Shown here piece after piece: positions 44,807-52,665 of a DNA stretch of 64,000 nt (within the stretch, counting starts at the first letter, position 1; the number at the start of each line of letters is the position of its first letter). A program made the translations under genes and the position numbers. Under the pieces are notes generated by a model that made no database searches, was not told where the DNA came from, and was given only the letters and a program-made list of their open reading frames with translations. Origin of the DNA: Amycolatopsis iheyensis (lineage in GTDB: Bacteria > Actinomycetota > Actinomycetes > Mycobacteriales > Pseudonocardiaceae); contig NZ_JAMXQV010000028.1 in assembly GCF_024703995.1 (NCBI RefSeq), positions 90,691 to 154,690 on the forward strand. The letters are read 5' to 3'.

Positions 44807-45880
44807 GTGACCGAAGGAGTGTTCGCCCGGGGCACCGGGCACGAACAGGTCGTGTACTGCCACGACCAGGCCAGTGGCCTGAAGGCCATCATCGGCATCT
44901 ACTCCACGGCGCTCGGCCCCGCCTTGGGCGGGACGCGCTTCCACCCTTACGCCACCGAAGCGGCCGCGCTCGACGACGTGCTCGCGCTGTCCAAGGGCAT
45001 GGCGTACAAGAACGCGCTGGCCGGGCTCGACCTCGGCGGCGGCAAGGCCGTCATCCTCGGCGACCCGAAGACGCTCAAGTCCGAAGCGCTGCTGCGCGCG
45101 TACGGGCGCTTCGTGCAGTCCCTGGGCGGCCGCTACATCACGGCGTGCGACGTCGGCACCTACGTGCAGGACATGGACGTCGTGGCCCGCGAGTCCCAGT
45201 ACGTCACCGGGCGCTCGCCCGAAGACGGCGGCGCGGGCGACTCGTCGGTGCTCACCGCGTTCGGCGTCTTCCAGGGCATGCGTGCCTCGGCCGAGCACCT
45301 CTTCGGCAGCCCGGACCTGGCCGGCAAGCGCGTCGGCGTTGCCGGCGTCGGCAAGGTCGGGCACATCCTCGTCGGGCACCTCGTGGACGCCGGCGCGCAG
45401 GTGACGATCACCGACGTCTACGCGCCCGCGATCGCGCGGACGCTCGAGATCTACCCGAACGTGCAGGTCGCGTCCGATGTGGACACCCTGCTGCGGGCCG
45501 AGCTGGACGTCTTCGCGCCGTGCGCGCTGGGCGGCGTGCTGAACGACGACACAGTGCCGGTGCTCGGCGCGAAGATCGTCTGCGGCGCGGCCAACAACCA
45601 GCTCGCGCACGCCGGCGTCGACAAGCAGCTCGCCGACCGCGGTGTGCTGTACGCGCCGGACTACCTGGTCAACGCCGGCGGCGTGATCCAGGTCGACGAC
45701 GAGCGCCACGGCTTCGACTTCGCGCGCGCCAAGCGCAAGACCACGGCCATCTTCGACACGACGAAGGCCGTGTTCGCCCTGGCGGACACCGACGGCGTCC
45801 CGCCGGCGACGGCGGCCGACCGGCTCGCGGAGCGGCGGATGGCGGAGGTCGGGCGGCTGCGGTCCATCATGACCGTGTGA
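44807..45880 (+). CDS. vdh: Leu/Val/Phe dehydrogenase family, probable valine dehydrogenase
   Basis: 357 aa. Catalytic lysines K68 (MAYKNALAGLDLGG) and K80 (GGGKAVILGD), Rossmann motif VGVAGVGKVG (about 175-184), and PDYLVNAGGVIQV. The length and sequence match the actinobacterial valine dehydrogenase that oxidatively deaminates branched-chain amino acids with NAD. GGAG lies 8 nt before GTG 44807; TAGGTT (44691-44696) is a possible -10 about 100 nt upstream. Ends in a GTGA overlap with the next gene. Confidence 0.9.
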   Translation: MTEGVFARGTGHEQVVYCHDQASGLKAIIGIYSTALGPALGGTRFHPYATEAAALDDVLALSKGMAYKNALAGLDLGGGKAVILGDPKTLKSEALLRAYGRFVQSLGGRYITACDVGTYVQDMDVVARESQYVTGRSPEDGGAGDSSVLTAFGVFQGMRASAEHLFGSPDLAGKRVGVAGVGKVGHILVGHLVDAGAQVTITDVYAPAIARTLEIYPNVQVASDVDTLLRAELDVFAPCALGGVLNDDTVPVLGAKIVCGAANNQLAHAGVDKQLADRGVLYAPDYLVNAGGVIQVDDERHGFDFARAKRKTTAIFDTTKAVFALADTDGVPPATAADRLAERRMAEVGRLRSIMTV

Positions 45881-46692
45881 CCCTTTCGGACATCTTCGAA
45901 GCGGCGGGCGTGCGGGGCTTCCTGCACGCCCGCCGGCTCGGTTCGCCCGGCTGCGTGGGCGCCGGCGCCGACACGCCGGTCGTGCTGGCGTCCGTGGTGA
46001 AGGTGCCGCTGGCGTACGAGTTCGCCCGGCAGGTGGCCGCGGGGCTGCTGGACCCGGCGGACCGGGTGCACGCGTCGGCGGCGGACCGCCTGGGCGGCAG
46101 CGGCTCGGCGGGCTTCGCCGACGACGTCTCCTACAGCCTGCGGGACGCGGCGCTGCTGGCCCTGTCGGTGTCCGACAACACGGCCGCGGACCTGCTGTTC
46201 GACCGGGTGGGCGTGGCGAACGTCCGGTCGCTGCTGACGGAGCTGGGCCTGCCGCGCACGTCGGTCATCGGCCCGCCGCGGGAGCTGCTGCGCACGATCA
46301 TGGCGGACACCGCCGCCGGGGTTCCGCTGCGTGCGTTGGATCCACTTCGGACGTCGTCGACGACACCGCGCGAGATGACGACGCTGCTGGCGGCGATCTG
46401 GGCGGACCCGGGCCCGGGCGCGCAGGTCCTGTCGTGGATGTCGGCGCAGGTCAGCTGGCACCGGCTGACGGCGGGGTTCCCGCCGTCGGTGGCGGTGGCG
46501 GCCAAGACGGGGACGATGCCGGGCATCCGCAACGAGATCGGCGTCGTGACGTACCCGGACGGGTGCGCGTACGCGGTGGCGGTGTTCACCGTGGGCGGCG
46601 CGGAGACGTTGCGGCGCCCGGACATCGACCGCGCGATCGGCGACGCGGCCCGGGCCGCCGTGGCTCAGCTGCGGTCGGGCGGAGCCGGTTGA
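45877..46692 (+). CDS. Class A beta-lactamase-fold serine hydrolase, cytoplasmic
   Basis: 271 aa. The three penicillin-binding motifs are intact: S39-V-V-K42, S99-D-N and K-T-G (AAKTGTM). The class A omega-loop E-x-x-L-N is not visible and there is no signal peptide, so it is unlikely to be a secreted resistance enzyme. Could hydrolyse an ester or amide inside the cell. GTG 45877 overlaps the valine dehydrogenase stop by 4 nt, implying coupled synthesis with amino-acid catabolism. Its 3' end overlaps the convergent caspase gene by 28 nt. Confidence 0.82.
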   Translation: MTLSDIFEAAGVRGFLHARRLGSPGCVGAGADTPVVLASVVKVPLAYEFARQVAAGLLDPADRVHASAADRLGGSGSAGFADDVSYSLRDAALLALSVSDNTAADLLFDRVGVANVRSLLTELGLPRTSVIGPPRELLRTIMADTAAGVPLRALDPLRTSSTTPREMTTLLAAIWADPGPGAQVLSWMSAQVSWHRLTAGFPPSVAVAAKTGTMPGIRNEIGVVTYPDGCAYAVAVFTVGGAETLRRPDIDRAIGDAARAAVAQLRSGGAG

Positions 46693-48278
46693 GCGGGCTT
46701 GGCCTGCTCACACAACGCCCGTAGCTCATGGTGGAGTACCCGGTGCAGGGCACTAACCCGGTTCGTTGCCCACTCGACGGCGTTGCTCCATCCCGGGCCG
46801 TCAGCGGTGGAGACGTTGAAGTCGGTCAGGTATGCCGCGATCCGACTTGCCCGGTTGTTGTCCAGCCGTTCCCACGTGACCTCGAAACCCAACTCGTCTT
46901 CGACGGCATTACGGCGCTGGTGAAGCACATCGAAGATGGCTTTGGTCGTGTCATTGTCGCCGGTGTCGAGATAGATCTCGACTCGGAAACCCAGCCTGCT
47001 GAAAGTCAGGGCATAGTGTCCGTAAGGACCGGAAGCAAATGAGCACTCGTTTGCCGGGCGCACACGCGGTGCCCGGATTCCGGGCGCAATGCCATGAAGG
47101 CGTGCGAAGACTTGCTCGAAGAACACTCGCCGAACTTCGTTGATGGAGGCCTCCGTGCCCGCCGGCTCTTGTGAGGTACGCATGGCGATGGACCTTCGCG
47201 ACAGGTAGCGCCGCAGCAGTAGAAAGCCGAACAGCACGAACAAACCGACCGTCAACACCATGCCGGTTATTGCGGTGCCTGCGTCGTGATAGGCACCGGA
47301 GGCGGTCGCCCCGATACTTCCGATGACCAGCAGCGCACCTCCGGACGTCAGGATCCACAACGCGGTAGTCCAGGCTCCGCGTCCCAGGCCTCGGAGCGAG
47401 TCATCCGAGATGAGTGGTCGTAGCGCCGGACGGCTGTCGGTCGAGGTGACCGTAGGCGGCTCGAGCCAGTTTTCAGAAGCTGGCTGCAATGGGTGCAGAG
47501 GTAGATCTGTCGGCGGCACTTCCGGCTTCGGAGCAGGTGGCTCGGCCTGGTGCTGTGGCGGGGACACCGGCTCTTGACGGGGTACCCGGCGAACTACGAT
47601 GTTGCCGCTTGTGTCACCCGCCAGATTCTTCGGTTTGGGAAAGCCGCGCTTCGCCATTGCGACCTGTAACGGCTGGTAGAGGTCTCCCAGAAGGACATCC
47701 GATGCTCGGCCGGGGATCCCGTTGGTCGATATGGACAGCAACTCAGCGGTGAACGCGGTGTATCGCTCGCCGGGCACGGCGCGTGACTCCCGGTTCGCTT
47801 CCGTCGAGGTCAGGATGTACGTACCGGAGACCGCGATCTTGGCCAGCGCGGCAGACTTGCTGGACATCGCACCGATGGCACGACCCGAGAAGCAACAATC
47901 GAGGATGAGAATCTTGGTTTTCGCGGGGCTGTCTTCGATAGCGTGCCTCACTGCGCTGAAGGCGACCGAGGTCATATCCGCCAGTCGCTCGTCGGTCTGC
48001 CGGACGGTCAGGTAGAGATCCGCCTCGGGACCGCCGAGAATCCCATGGCCGGCATAGTAAACGAGAAGCACATCTTCAGCTTGTTGCGTGGCGCGAACCA
48101 GTCTGCGCATGAAGCTTTGAGGCGAGTCCGGGTTGTTGACGACCATGCACCGGTCATGTGCGAAGACACCGGTCTCGGGATGGGTCAGTGCTTGTTCGAG
48201 CGCGACGAGGTTGTTGTGGACTCCGGGGAGATGGTCGAGGCCGCCTGGCTCCTCGTAGTCGCTGGTACCGACGAGCAC
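46665..48278 (-). CDS. Caspase-like protease with two membrane helices and DUF4268 domain; N-terminus broken by TAG
   Basis: 537 aa from GTG 48278. Peptidase C14 domain with His in YYAGHGILGG (H78) and Cys in LILDCCFSGRA (C129). Pro-rich linker (about 235-300), two membrane helices (about 302-325 and 335-357), then a C-terminal domain (about 385-515) with VEIYLDTGDN and VTWERLDNNRASRI, matching DUF4268. An ATG at 48314, 7 nt after the partner gene's stop and preceded by AGGGAG, reads MASYPDQRLS then TAG, then GCC-GTG, in the same frame; this is how such caspases normally begin. GTG 48278 has no ribosome site, so the gene is either re-initiated or inactivated. Lower GC than its neighbours; likely acquired. 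Confidence 0.8.
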   Translation of the reverse strand: MLVGTSDYEEPGGLDHLPGVHNNLVALEQALTHPETGVFAHDRCMVVNNPDSPQSFMRRLVRATQQAEDVLLVYYAGHGILGGPEADLYLTVRQTDERLADMTSVAFSAVRHAIEDSPAKTKILILDCCFSGRAIGAMSSKSAALAKIAVSGTYILTSTEANRESRAVPGERYTAFTAELLSISTNGIPGRASDVLLGDLYQPLQVAMAKRGFPKPKNLAGDTSGNIVVRRVPRQEPVSPPQHQAEPPAPKPEVPPTDLPLHPLQPASENWLEPPTVTSTDSRPALRPLISDDSLRGLGRGAWTTALWILTSGGALLVIGSIGATASGAYHDAGTAITGMVLTVGLFVLFGFLLLRRYLSRRSIAMRTSQEPAGTEASINEVRRVFFEQVFARLHGIAPGIRAPRVRPANECSFASGPYGHYALTFSRLGFRVEIYLDTGDNDTTKAIFDVLHQRRNAVEDELGFEVTWERLDNNRASRIAAYLTDFNVSTADGPGWSNAVEWATNRVSALHRVLHHELRALCEQAKPAQPAPPDRS

Positions 48279-48321
48279 GGCCTAGGAAAGCCGCTGATCG
48301 GGATAGCTGGCCATCGTGGAT

Positions 48322-48681
48322 TCACTCCCTGGCATCGATGAACCGAATGACCGTTTCCAGAGTTGCCTCCGCGGACTTGTCGTTGGTGAGCCGAAGGCGC
48401 AACCGTTGGCCGTCTCCCCGCTCGAGTTCCAGGTCGAACACCACCGATTTCCGGCGTTGCCCGAGGTACGTAAAGAGTGACTTGACGAACACCGTGCCGA
48501 ATCCGCCGCCCAGTAACAAGGTCAGGTAGTCGAGGGCGCCACCCATGTGACCTTGGCCAGGCGTCTTGTCGTGCAAGGTCAGGCGGCTACGCAGATCATC
48601 TTCGGCGCGCAGCCACTTGATCAATGCTCTCAACTCGTCCGGATCGTCTTGAGCTGAAATTCGAACTTCATCCGAGGTCAA
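48322..48681 (-). CDS. EACC1-like small partner protein of the caspase
   Basis: About 119 aa from TTG 48681. Opens with EVRISAQDDPDELRALIKWL, followed by a G-M-G-G segment and a hydrophobic Gly-rich stretch (GHMGGALDYLTLLLGGGFG), then the basic FTYLGQRRKS and a final beta hairpin. This order (DDxxELRxLxxWLR, PGxMG, ALGxGG, xRR) is that of the effector-associated constant component 1 family, which accompanies diverse protease effectors in actinobacterial conflict systems. The frame is open upstream, so a longer N-terminus is possible. Ends 7 nt before the caspase ATG, so both form one operon. Confidence 0.75.
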   Translation of the reverse strand: MTSDEVRISAQDDPDELRALIKWLRAEDDLRSRLTLHDKTPGQGHMGGALDYLTLLLGGGFGTVFVKSLFTYLGQRRKSVVFDLELERGDGQRLRLRLTNDKSAEATLETVIRFIDARE

Positions 48682-48821
48682 GGCGCATCTATCCCCCTCT
48701 TCGACGGCAATCGCCGAGCCGTGAGGGTACGCTGCCAAATCGAGTAGATCCAGATAGCCGAGGCTGCCTGACCCATTCGGCGTAGTGCGCGGTTTGCTGT
48801 TATCGACTGATATCCAGTGGC

Positions 48822-49763
48822 TCAGCTGCGGTCGTAGAAGACGTCCCACGGCCGGGCCGCCTGCGGCTCGACGACGATCCGCGACACCCCGTCGTTCTCG
48901 AGGACTTCGGCGGCGATCCCGGCCAGCTGGCCGGCCTGCGGGTGCGGGCTCGACGACGGCCAGGCGAACGCCGTCCGCTCGGTCAGCCGGTCGGTGAGCG
49001 GCCGCCAGACGACGCGGGGTTCCTTGCGGGCGCGTGGCTCGAACGCGACCCCGTGCCCGGCCAGCACGAGGCCGAGCGCGAACTCCGGGTTGCGGGCGTG
49101 CCGGATCGAGGCCGGCCGGAAGCCGTGGTCCCAGCAGGCGCGCAGAAGCGCGTCGTAGCTGCCCGGCGCAGCGGCGCGCGGAGCGTGGACCAGGCCCTCG
49201 CCGGCGAGGTCGGCCAGCGCGAGCGCCGAGCGGCGCGCGAGTGGCGAATCCCGGGGGAGGACCACGCCCAGCGGGGTGTCGATCGCGGGTCCGAGGTCCA
49301 GCCCGACGACGTCCACCGGCAGCTGCAGGAGGCCGGCGTCGAGCTCGCGGTCGGCGAGCAGGCGCGTCTGCTCGGCGGTGGTCAGCTCCTGCAGATCGAG
49401 CCGGATCGCCGGGCACGCGTCGGCGAACTTCGTCAGGATCTCGGCCAGCACCCGGCCGGGCAGCTCCGGCGGCACGCCCGCGCGCAGGGCGTCCATCTCG
49501 CCGCGCTCGGCCTTGGCGACAAGCGTGGTCATCCGGTCCCACCGGCTCAGGAGGTCCCGCGCTTCGGCGCGCAGGACCTCACCGGCCTCGGTGAGCGTGA
49601 CGCGCCGGCCGCGGTCGAACAGCTTCGCGCCCAGCTCGGCTTCGAGCCGCTTGACGCGCTGGCTCAGCGGCGGCTGCGCGATGCCGAGCCGCTCGGCGGC
49701 GCGGCCGAAGTGCAGTTCGTCGGCGACCACGAGGAAGTACCGCAGCGAGCGAAGGTGGTCCAC
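48822..49763 (-). CDS. LysR family transcriptional regulator
   Basis: 313 aa. N-terminal winged helix (residues 1-60: LRYFLVVADELHFGRAAERL, PPLSQRVKRLE) and a periplasmic-binding-fold effector domain (about 90-290). Start is GTG 49763 (MDHLRSLRYF); the frame extending to 49820 has no conserved sequence. It faces the metallo-hydrolase gene across 83 bp containing GATA-N10-TATC, a candidate LysR site. Regulation of that neighbour is inferred from position. Confidence 0.88.
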   Translation of the reverse strand: MDHLRSLRYFLVVADELHFGRAAERLGIAQPPLSQRVKRLEAELGAKLFDRGRRVTLTEAGEVLRAEARDLLSRWDRMTTLVAKAERGEMDALRAGVPPELPGRVLAEILTKFADACPAIRLDLQELTTAEQTRLLADRELDAGLLQLPVDVVGLDLGPAIDTPLGVVLPRDSPLARRSALALADLAGEGLVHAPRAAAPGSYDALLRACWDHGFRPASIRHARNPEFALGLVLAGHGVAFEPRARKEPRVVWRPLTDRLTERTAFAWPSSSPHPQAGQLAGIAAEVLENDGVSRIVVEPQAARPWDVFYDRS

Positions 49764-49823
49764 GCTGTGATGATAGCCGTCCGCATATCGACATGCCGAC
49801 GTCTCGATCTTGGACAGCACTCC

Positions 49824-49843
49824 GCCACCCGTGGTCGGGTGGC
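49824..49843 (+). promoter_or_regulatory. Hairpin immediately before the metallo-hydrolase start
   Basis: GCCACCC-GTGGTC-GGGTGGC, perfect 7-bp arms, ending 3 nt before ATG 49847 and occupying the ribosome-site position, where no GGAG is seen. Could hold a regulator or limit translation. Confidence 0.4.
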
Positions 49844-49846
49844 GCC

Positions 49847-50770
49847 ATGAACACAGGACTCAGCAGGCGCGGGCTGTTCGGCGCGAGCGCGGCGGCGGCG
49901 GCCATCCTGGCGGGCGCGCCGGTGGCAGCCGCTTCGAGCACGTCGCAAATGTCGTTGCGGTGGTGGGGGAACAACGGCTGGGAAATCCGCGTCGGCGGCA
50001 AGACGATCCTCATCGACCCGTGGCTGACCCGCTTCAAGACGGGGACGTACACGCCCGCGGGGGCGGACCCGCACACACCGCTGTCGGTGAACCGCGCGCT
50101 GATCGACGGCTACCTGGACCGCGGCTTCCTGCGGGCGGACCACATCCTGGTGACCCACGGCCACTACGACCACCTGACGGACGTCCCCTACCTGGCCCAA
50201 CGCACCGGCGCGACGGTCTTCGGCACCGAGACCCATTTGAGTCTCATGGCGGCACTGGGTGCCCCGGAGGACCAGCTGGCGATCGCGAGCGGCGGCGAGG
50301 ACCTGACGTTCGACGGCTACTCGATCCGCATCCTGCGCTCCCTGCACTCGGCAACGGGCGAGCGAGCGAGGGTGCCGTTCCCGGGTTCACGCCCCCTGTC
50401 CCGCCGCGACCGGCCGCGCGTCATCGAAGACCTGGTCGAAGGCGGCACGCTGGCGTACGCGGTGTCGGGCGGCGGCGCGAGCGTGGTGAACTTCGGGGGG
50501 TCTAACTACATCGAATCGGAGCTGGCGGGCCTGCGCCCGGACGTGGCGTGCGTCCCGGTCGGCGGGGCGAAGGTGACGCAGTATGTGCCACGGCTGCTGC
50601 GAGCACTGGGCAACCCCCGCTTCGTGGCGGCGACGCACTGGGATGACTTCGACCTGCCGCTGGGACAGGCGCACGATCCCAATGGCGGGCTGGAGGTGCT
50701 GCGGAAGGCGGTGGCGGCGACGTCGAGCGAGTTCGTGGTGCTGGATCACCTGGGTTCGTTCACCCCGTAG
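49847..50770 (+). CDS. Tat-exported MBL-fold metallo-hydrolase
   Basis: 307 aa. Twin-arginine signal (SRRGLFGASAAAAAILAG) with cleavage near AAASS (about 33). Then a metallo-beta-lactamase domain of the UlaG/RomA (L-ascorbate-lactonase-like) kind: the first strand WWGNNGWEI, ILIDPWL, and THGHYDHLTD (HxHxDH) with later His residues in LRSLHSATG and ATHWDD. Folded metalloenzyme exported by Tat; substrate unknown, a lactone or phosphodiester lipid is possible. Tail overlaps the convergent glycosyltransferase gene by 25 nt. Confidence 0.85.
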   Translation: MNTGLSRRGLFGASAAAAAILAGAPVAAASSTSQMSLRWWGNNGWEIRVGGKTILIDPWLTRFKTGTYTPAGADPHTPLSVNRALIDGYLDRGFLRADHILVTHGHYDHLTDVPYLAQRTGATVFGTETHLSLMAALGAPEDQLAIASGGEDLTFDGYSIRILRSLHSATGERARVPFPGSRPLSRRDRPRVIEDLVEGGTLAYAVSGGGASVVNFGGSNYIESELAGLRPDVACVPVGGAKVTQYVPRLLRALGNPRFVAATHWDDFDLPLGQAHDPNGGLEVLRKAVAATSSEFVVLDHLGSFTP

Positions 50771-51897
50771 CCGTGCGCGACACCGGGAGCCGGCCCGACC
50801 CGGCGACTTCGCCGGATCGCCGCCACGACGAGCACCACGCCCGCGACGACGGCGACCAGCAGGTAGGCGTTGCCGACGAGGGCCTGCCCGGCGGTCCAGT
50901 CCCGCTCCCGCCCCTGACCGCCGGGCACCACCGCCACGGTCCAGCCGGTGAACAGCACCGCGAGGACCAGGGCGGACCACCGGCGGCCGGTGGTGAGCAG
51001 GTAGCCGAGCGCGGGCCCGACCCACACCCAGTGGTGCGTCCAGGAAATCGGGCTCACCAGCAGCGCGCACCCGGCGGTGACCAGCAGCGCGCCGCGTTCG
51101 TCGCCGGCCAGCCACCGCCACCGGACGACGACCACGGCACCCGCCACGATCAGCGCGACGGCCGCGAGCAGCCAGGCCTGGCCGGGAGCCGTCCGGTCGG
51201 CGAACCCCGCCCAGGACTGGTTCCCCACCCAGCCCTTCATCCGCGCGAAGTGGTCGTTGAACAACGCGGAAGTCCAGTACCGCACCGAGTCGGCCGGAAG
51301 CAGCACCGCGCCGAGCGCGGTCGCGCCGGCGAACGTGCCGAGGGCGCGGGCCGCGTCGGCCCGGCGGCCGGTGAGCAGCAGGTGGACGACGAAGATCAAC
51401 GGGATCAGCTTGATCGCGGCCGCGAGGCCGATCAGCACCCCGCCGGCCGAGCCGCGCCGCCGCAGCACGTCGACGACCACGAGCGCCATCAGCACCAGGT
51501 TGAGCTGGCCCAGCCCGATGGTCTGCCACACCGGCTGCAGCGCGAACGCGGCGAGCAGCGCCCCGGCGCCCGGCGCGTACGGGCGCAGGGCCACGGCCAG
51601 CGCGGGTGCCGCGGCCATCGCGACCAGCCCCCAGCACCACTGCACGGGCAGCGCGGCGAATGGCGTGAACAGCAGCGCCGCGAACGGCGGGTAGGTGAAC
51701 GGCAGCTCCGGGGCCCAGGCGGGCAACGCCGACAGGTGTCCGTACAGCGGTTCCCCGCGGAGCACGGCGATCCCGCCGGCGCGGTACACCGCGGAGTCGA
51801 CGCCGAGCGGCCGGCCGAGTGCCCACCACGTCACCGCGACGAGCGCGAACGCCACTGCCGCCGTCACCACCACGGTCGTCCGCCGCGAAATCCCCAT
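50746..51897 (-). CDS. GT87 family glycosyltransferase, membrane-embedded
   Basis: 383 aa with about 9-10 membrane helices. N-terminal catalytic loop carries the conserved Asp in LGVDSAVYRAGG, followed by PFTYPPFAALLF, the signature of the polyprenol-phosphate-mannose/arabinose-dependent GT87 group (PimE-like). LVSPISWTHHWVW is the other conserved block. Transfers a sugar on the outer face of the membrane, probably in lipoglycan or wall assembly. Start ATG 51897. Alone on its strand. Confidence 0.87.
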   Translation of the reverse strand: MGISRRTTVVVTAAVAFALVAVTWWALGRPLGVDSAVYRAGGIAVLRGEPLYGHLSALPAWAPELPFTYPPFAALLFTPFAALPVQWCWGLVAMAAAPALAVALRPYAPGAGALLAAFALQPVWQTIGLGQLNLVLMALVVVDVLRRRGSAGGVLIGLAAAIKLIPLIFVVHLLLTGRRADAARALGTFAGATALGAVLLPADSVRYWTSALFNDHFARMKGWVGNQSWAGFADRTAPGQAWLLAAVALIVAGAVVVVRWRWLAGDERGALLVTAGCALLVSPISWTHHWVWVGPALGYLLTTGRRWSALVLAVLFTGWTVAVVPGGQGRERDWTAGQALVGNAYLLVAVVAGVVLVVAAIRRSRRVGPAPGVAHGYGVNEPR

Positions 51898-51941
51898 GGC
51901 CGCAACGATGATCGACAGCGGGCGGCCGGTCGTCGTGCCCC

Positions 51942-51963
51942 GGTGCCCACTTCCGGTGGCACC
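51942..51963 (-). terminator. Possible terminator of the two-component operon
   Basis: GGTGCC (51942-51947) and GGCACC (51958-51963) with flanking complementarity form a short stem about 35 nt past the response regulator stop (52000) on the minus strand. No T-run; weak. Confidence 0.3.
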
Positions 51964-51999
51964 CCGGTAGGGCCGCCGGAAGCGCGTGCTACCCCGGTA

Positions 52000-52665
52000 T
52001 CACCGGCCCGGCACCACGATGCCCGCTTCGTAGGCGGCCACGACCGCCTGTGCCCGGTCCCGCGCGCCGAGCTTGCCGAACACCCGGCTGACGTGGGTCT
52101 TCGCGGTCTGTTCGGCGATCACCAGCACTTCGGCGATCTCCTTGTTGGACAGGCCCTTCGCGACCAGGCGGAGCACCTCGGTCTCCCGCTCGGTCAGGTC
52201 GGAGATCCCCGAACGCCCCCGCGCGCCGGGTTCGGCGGCCTGGCCGCGAACCGCGAACTCGCCGATGAGCCGGCGGGTGACCGACGGGGCGAACAGGGCG
52301 TTGCCTGCGGCGACCACCCGCACCGCGACGACCAGGTCGTCCAGCGGCGCGTCCTTGAGCAGGAAGCCGCTGGCGCCCGCGCGCAACGCTCCGTAGACGT
52401 ACTCGTCGATGTCGAACGTCGTCAGCATCAGCACGCGGACTGCGCCGCCCGTGCCGAGAATGCGGCGGGTTGCTTCCACGCCGTCCACGCCGGGCATGCG
52501 GACGTCCATCAGCACGACGTCCGGCGAGAGCTCCGCGCAGCCGCTCACCGCTTCGGCGCCGTCCGCGGCCTCGCCGACCACCCGGATGTCGTCCTGGGCG
52601 TCCAGCACGGCGCGGAAACTCTGCCGGACCATGGTCTGGTCGTCGGCGATGAGCACGGAAATCAC
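52000..52665 (-). CDS. NarL/LuxR-type response regulator
   Basis: 221 aa. Receiver domain with acidic pair DD (residues 8-9), phospho-acceptor Asp in VVLMDVRMPG, T in LMLTTFD and K in FLLKDAP. C-terminal LuxR helix-turn-helix (about 150-215: LTERETEVLRLVAKGLSN, KTHVSRVFGKLG). Partner of the histidine kinase whose gene overlaps it by 4 nt (GTG 52665 within the kinase stop). Signal and targets unknown. Confidence 0.93.
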   Translation of the reverse strand: MISVLIADDQTMVRQSFRAVLDAQDDIRVVGEAADGAEAVSGCAELSPDVVLMDVRMPGVDGVEATRRILGTGGAVRVLMLTTFDIDEYVYGALRAGASGFLLKDAPLDDLVVAVRVVAAGNALFAPSVTRRLIGEFAVRGQAAEPGARGRSGISDLTERETEVLRLVAKGLSNKEIAEVLVIAEQTAKTHVSRVFGKLGARDRAQAVVAAYEAGIVVPGR

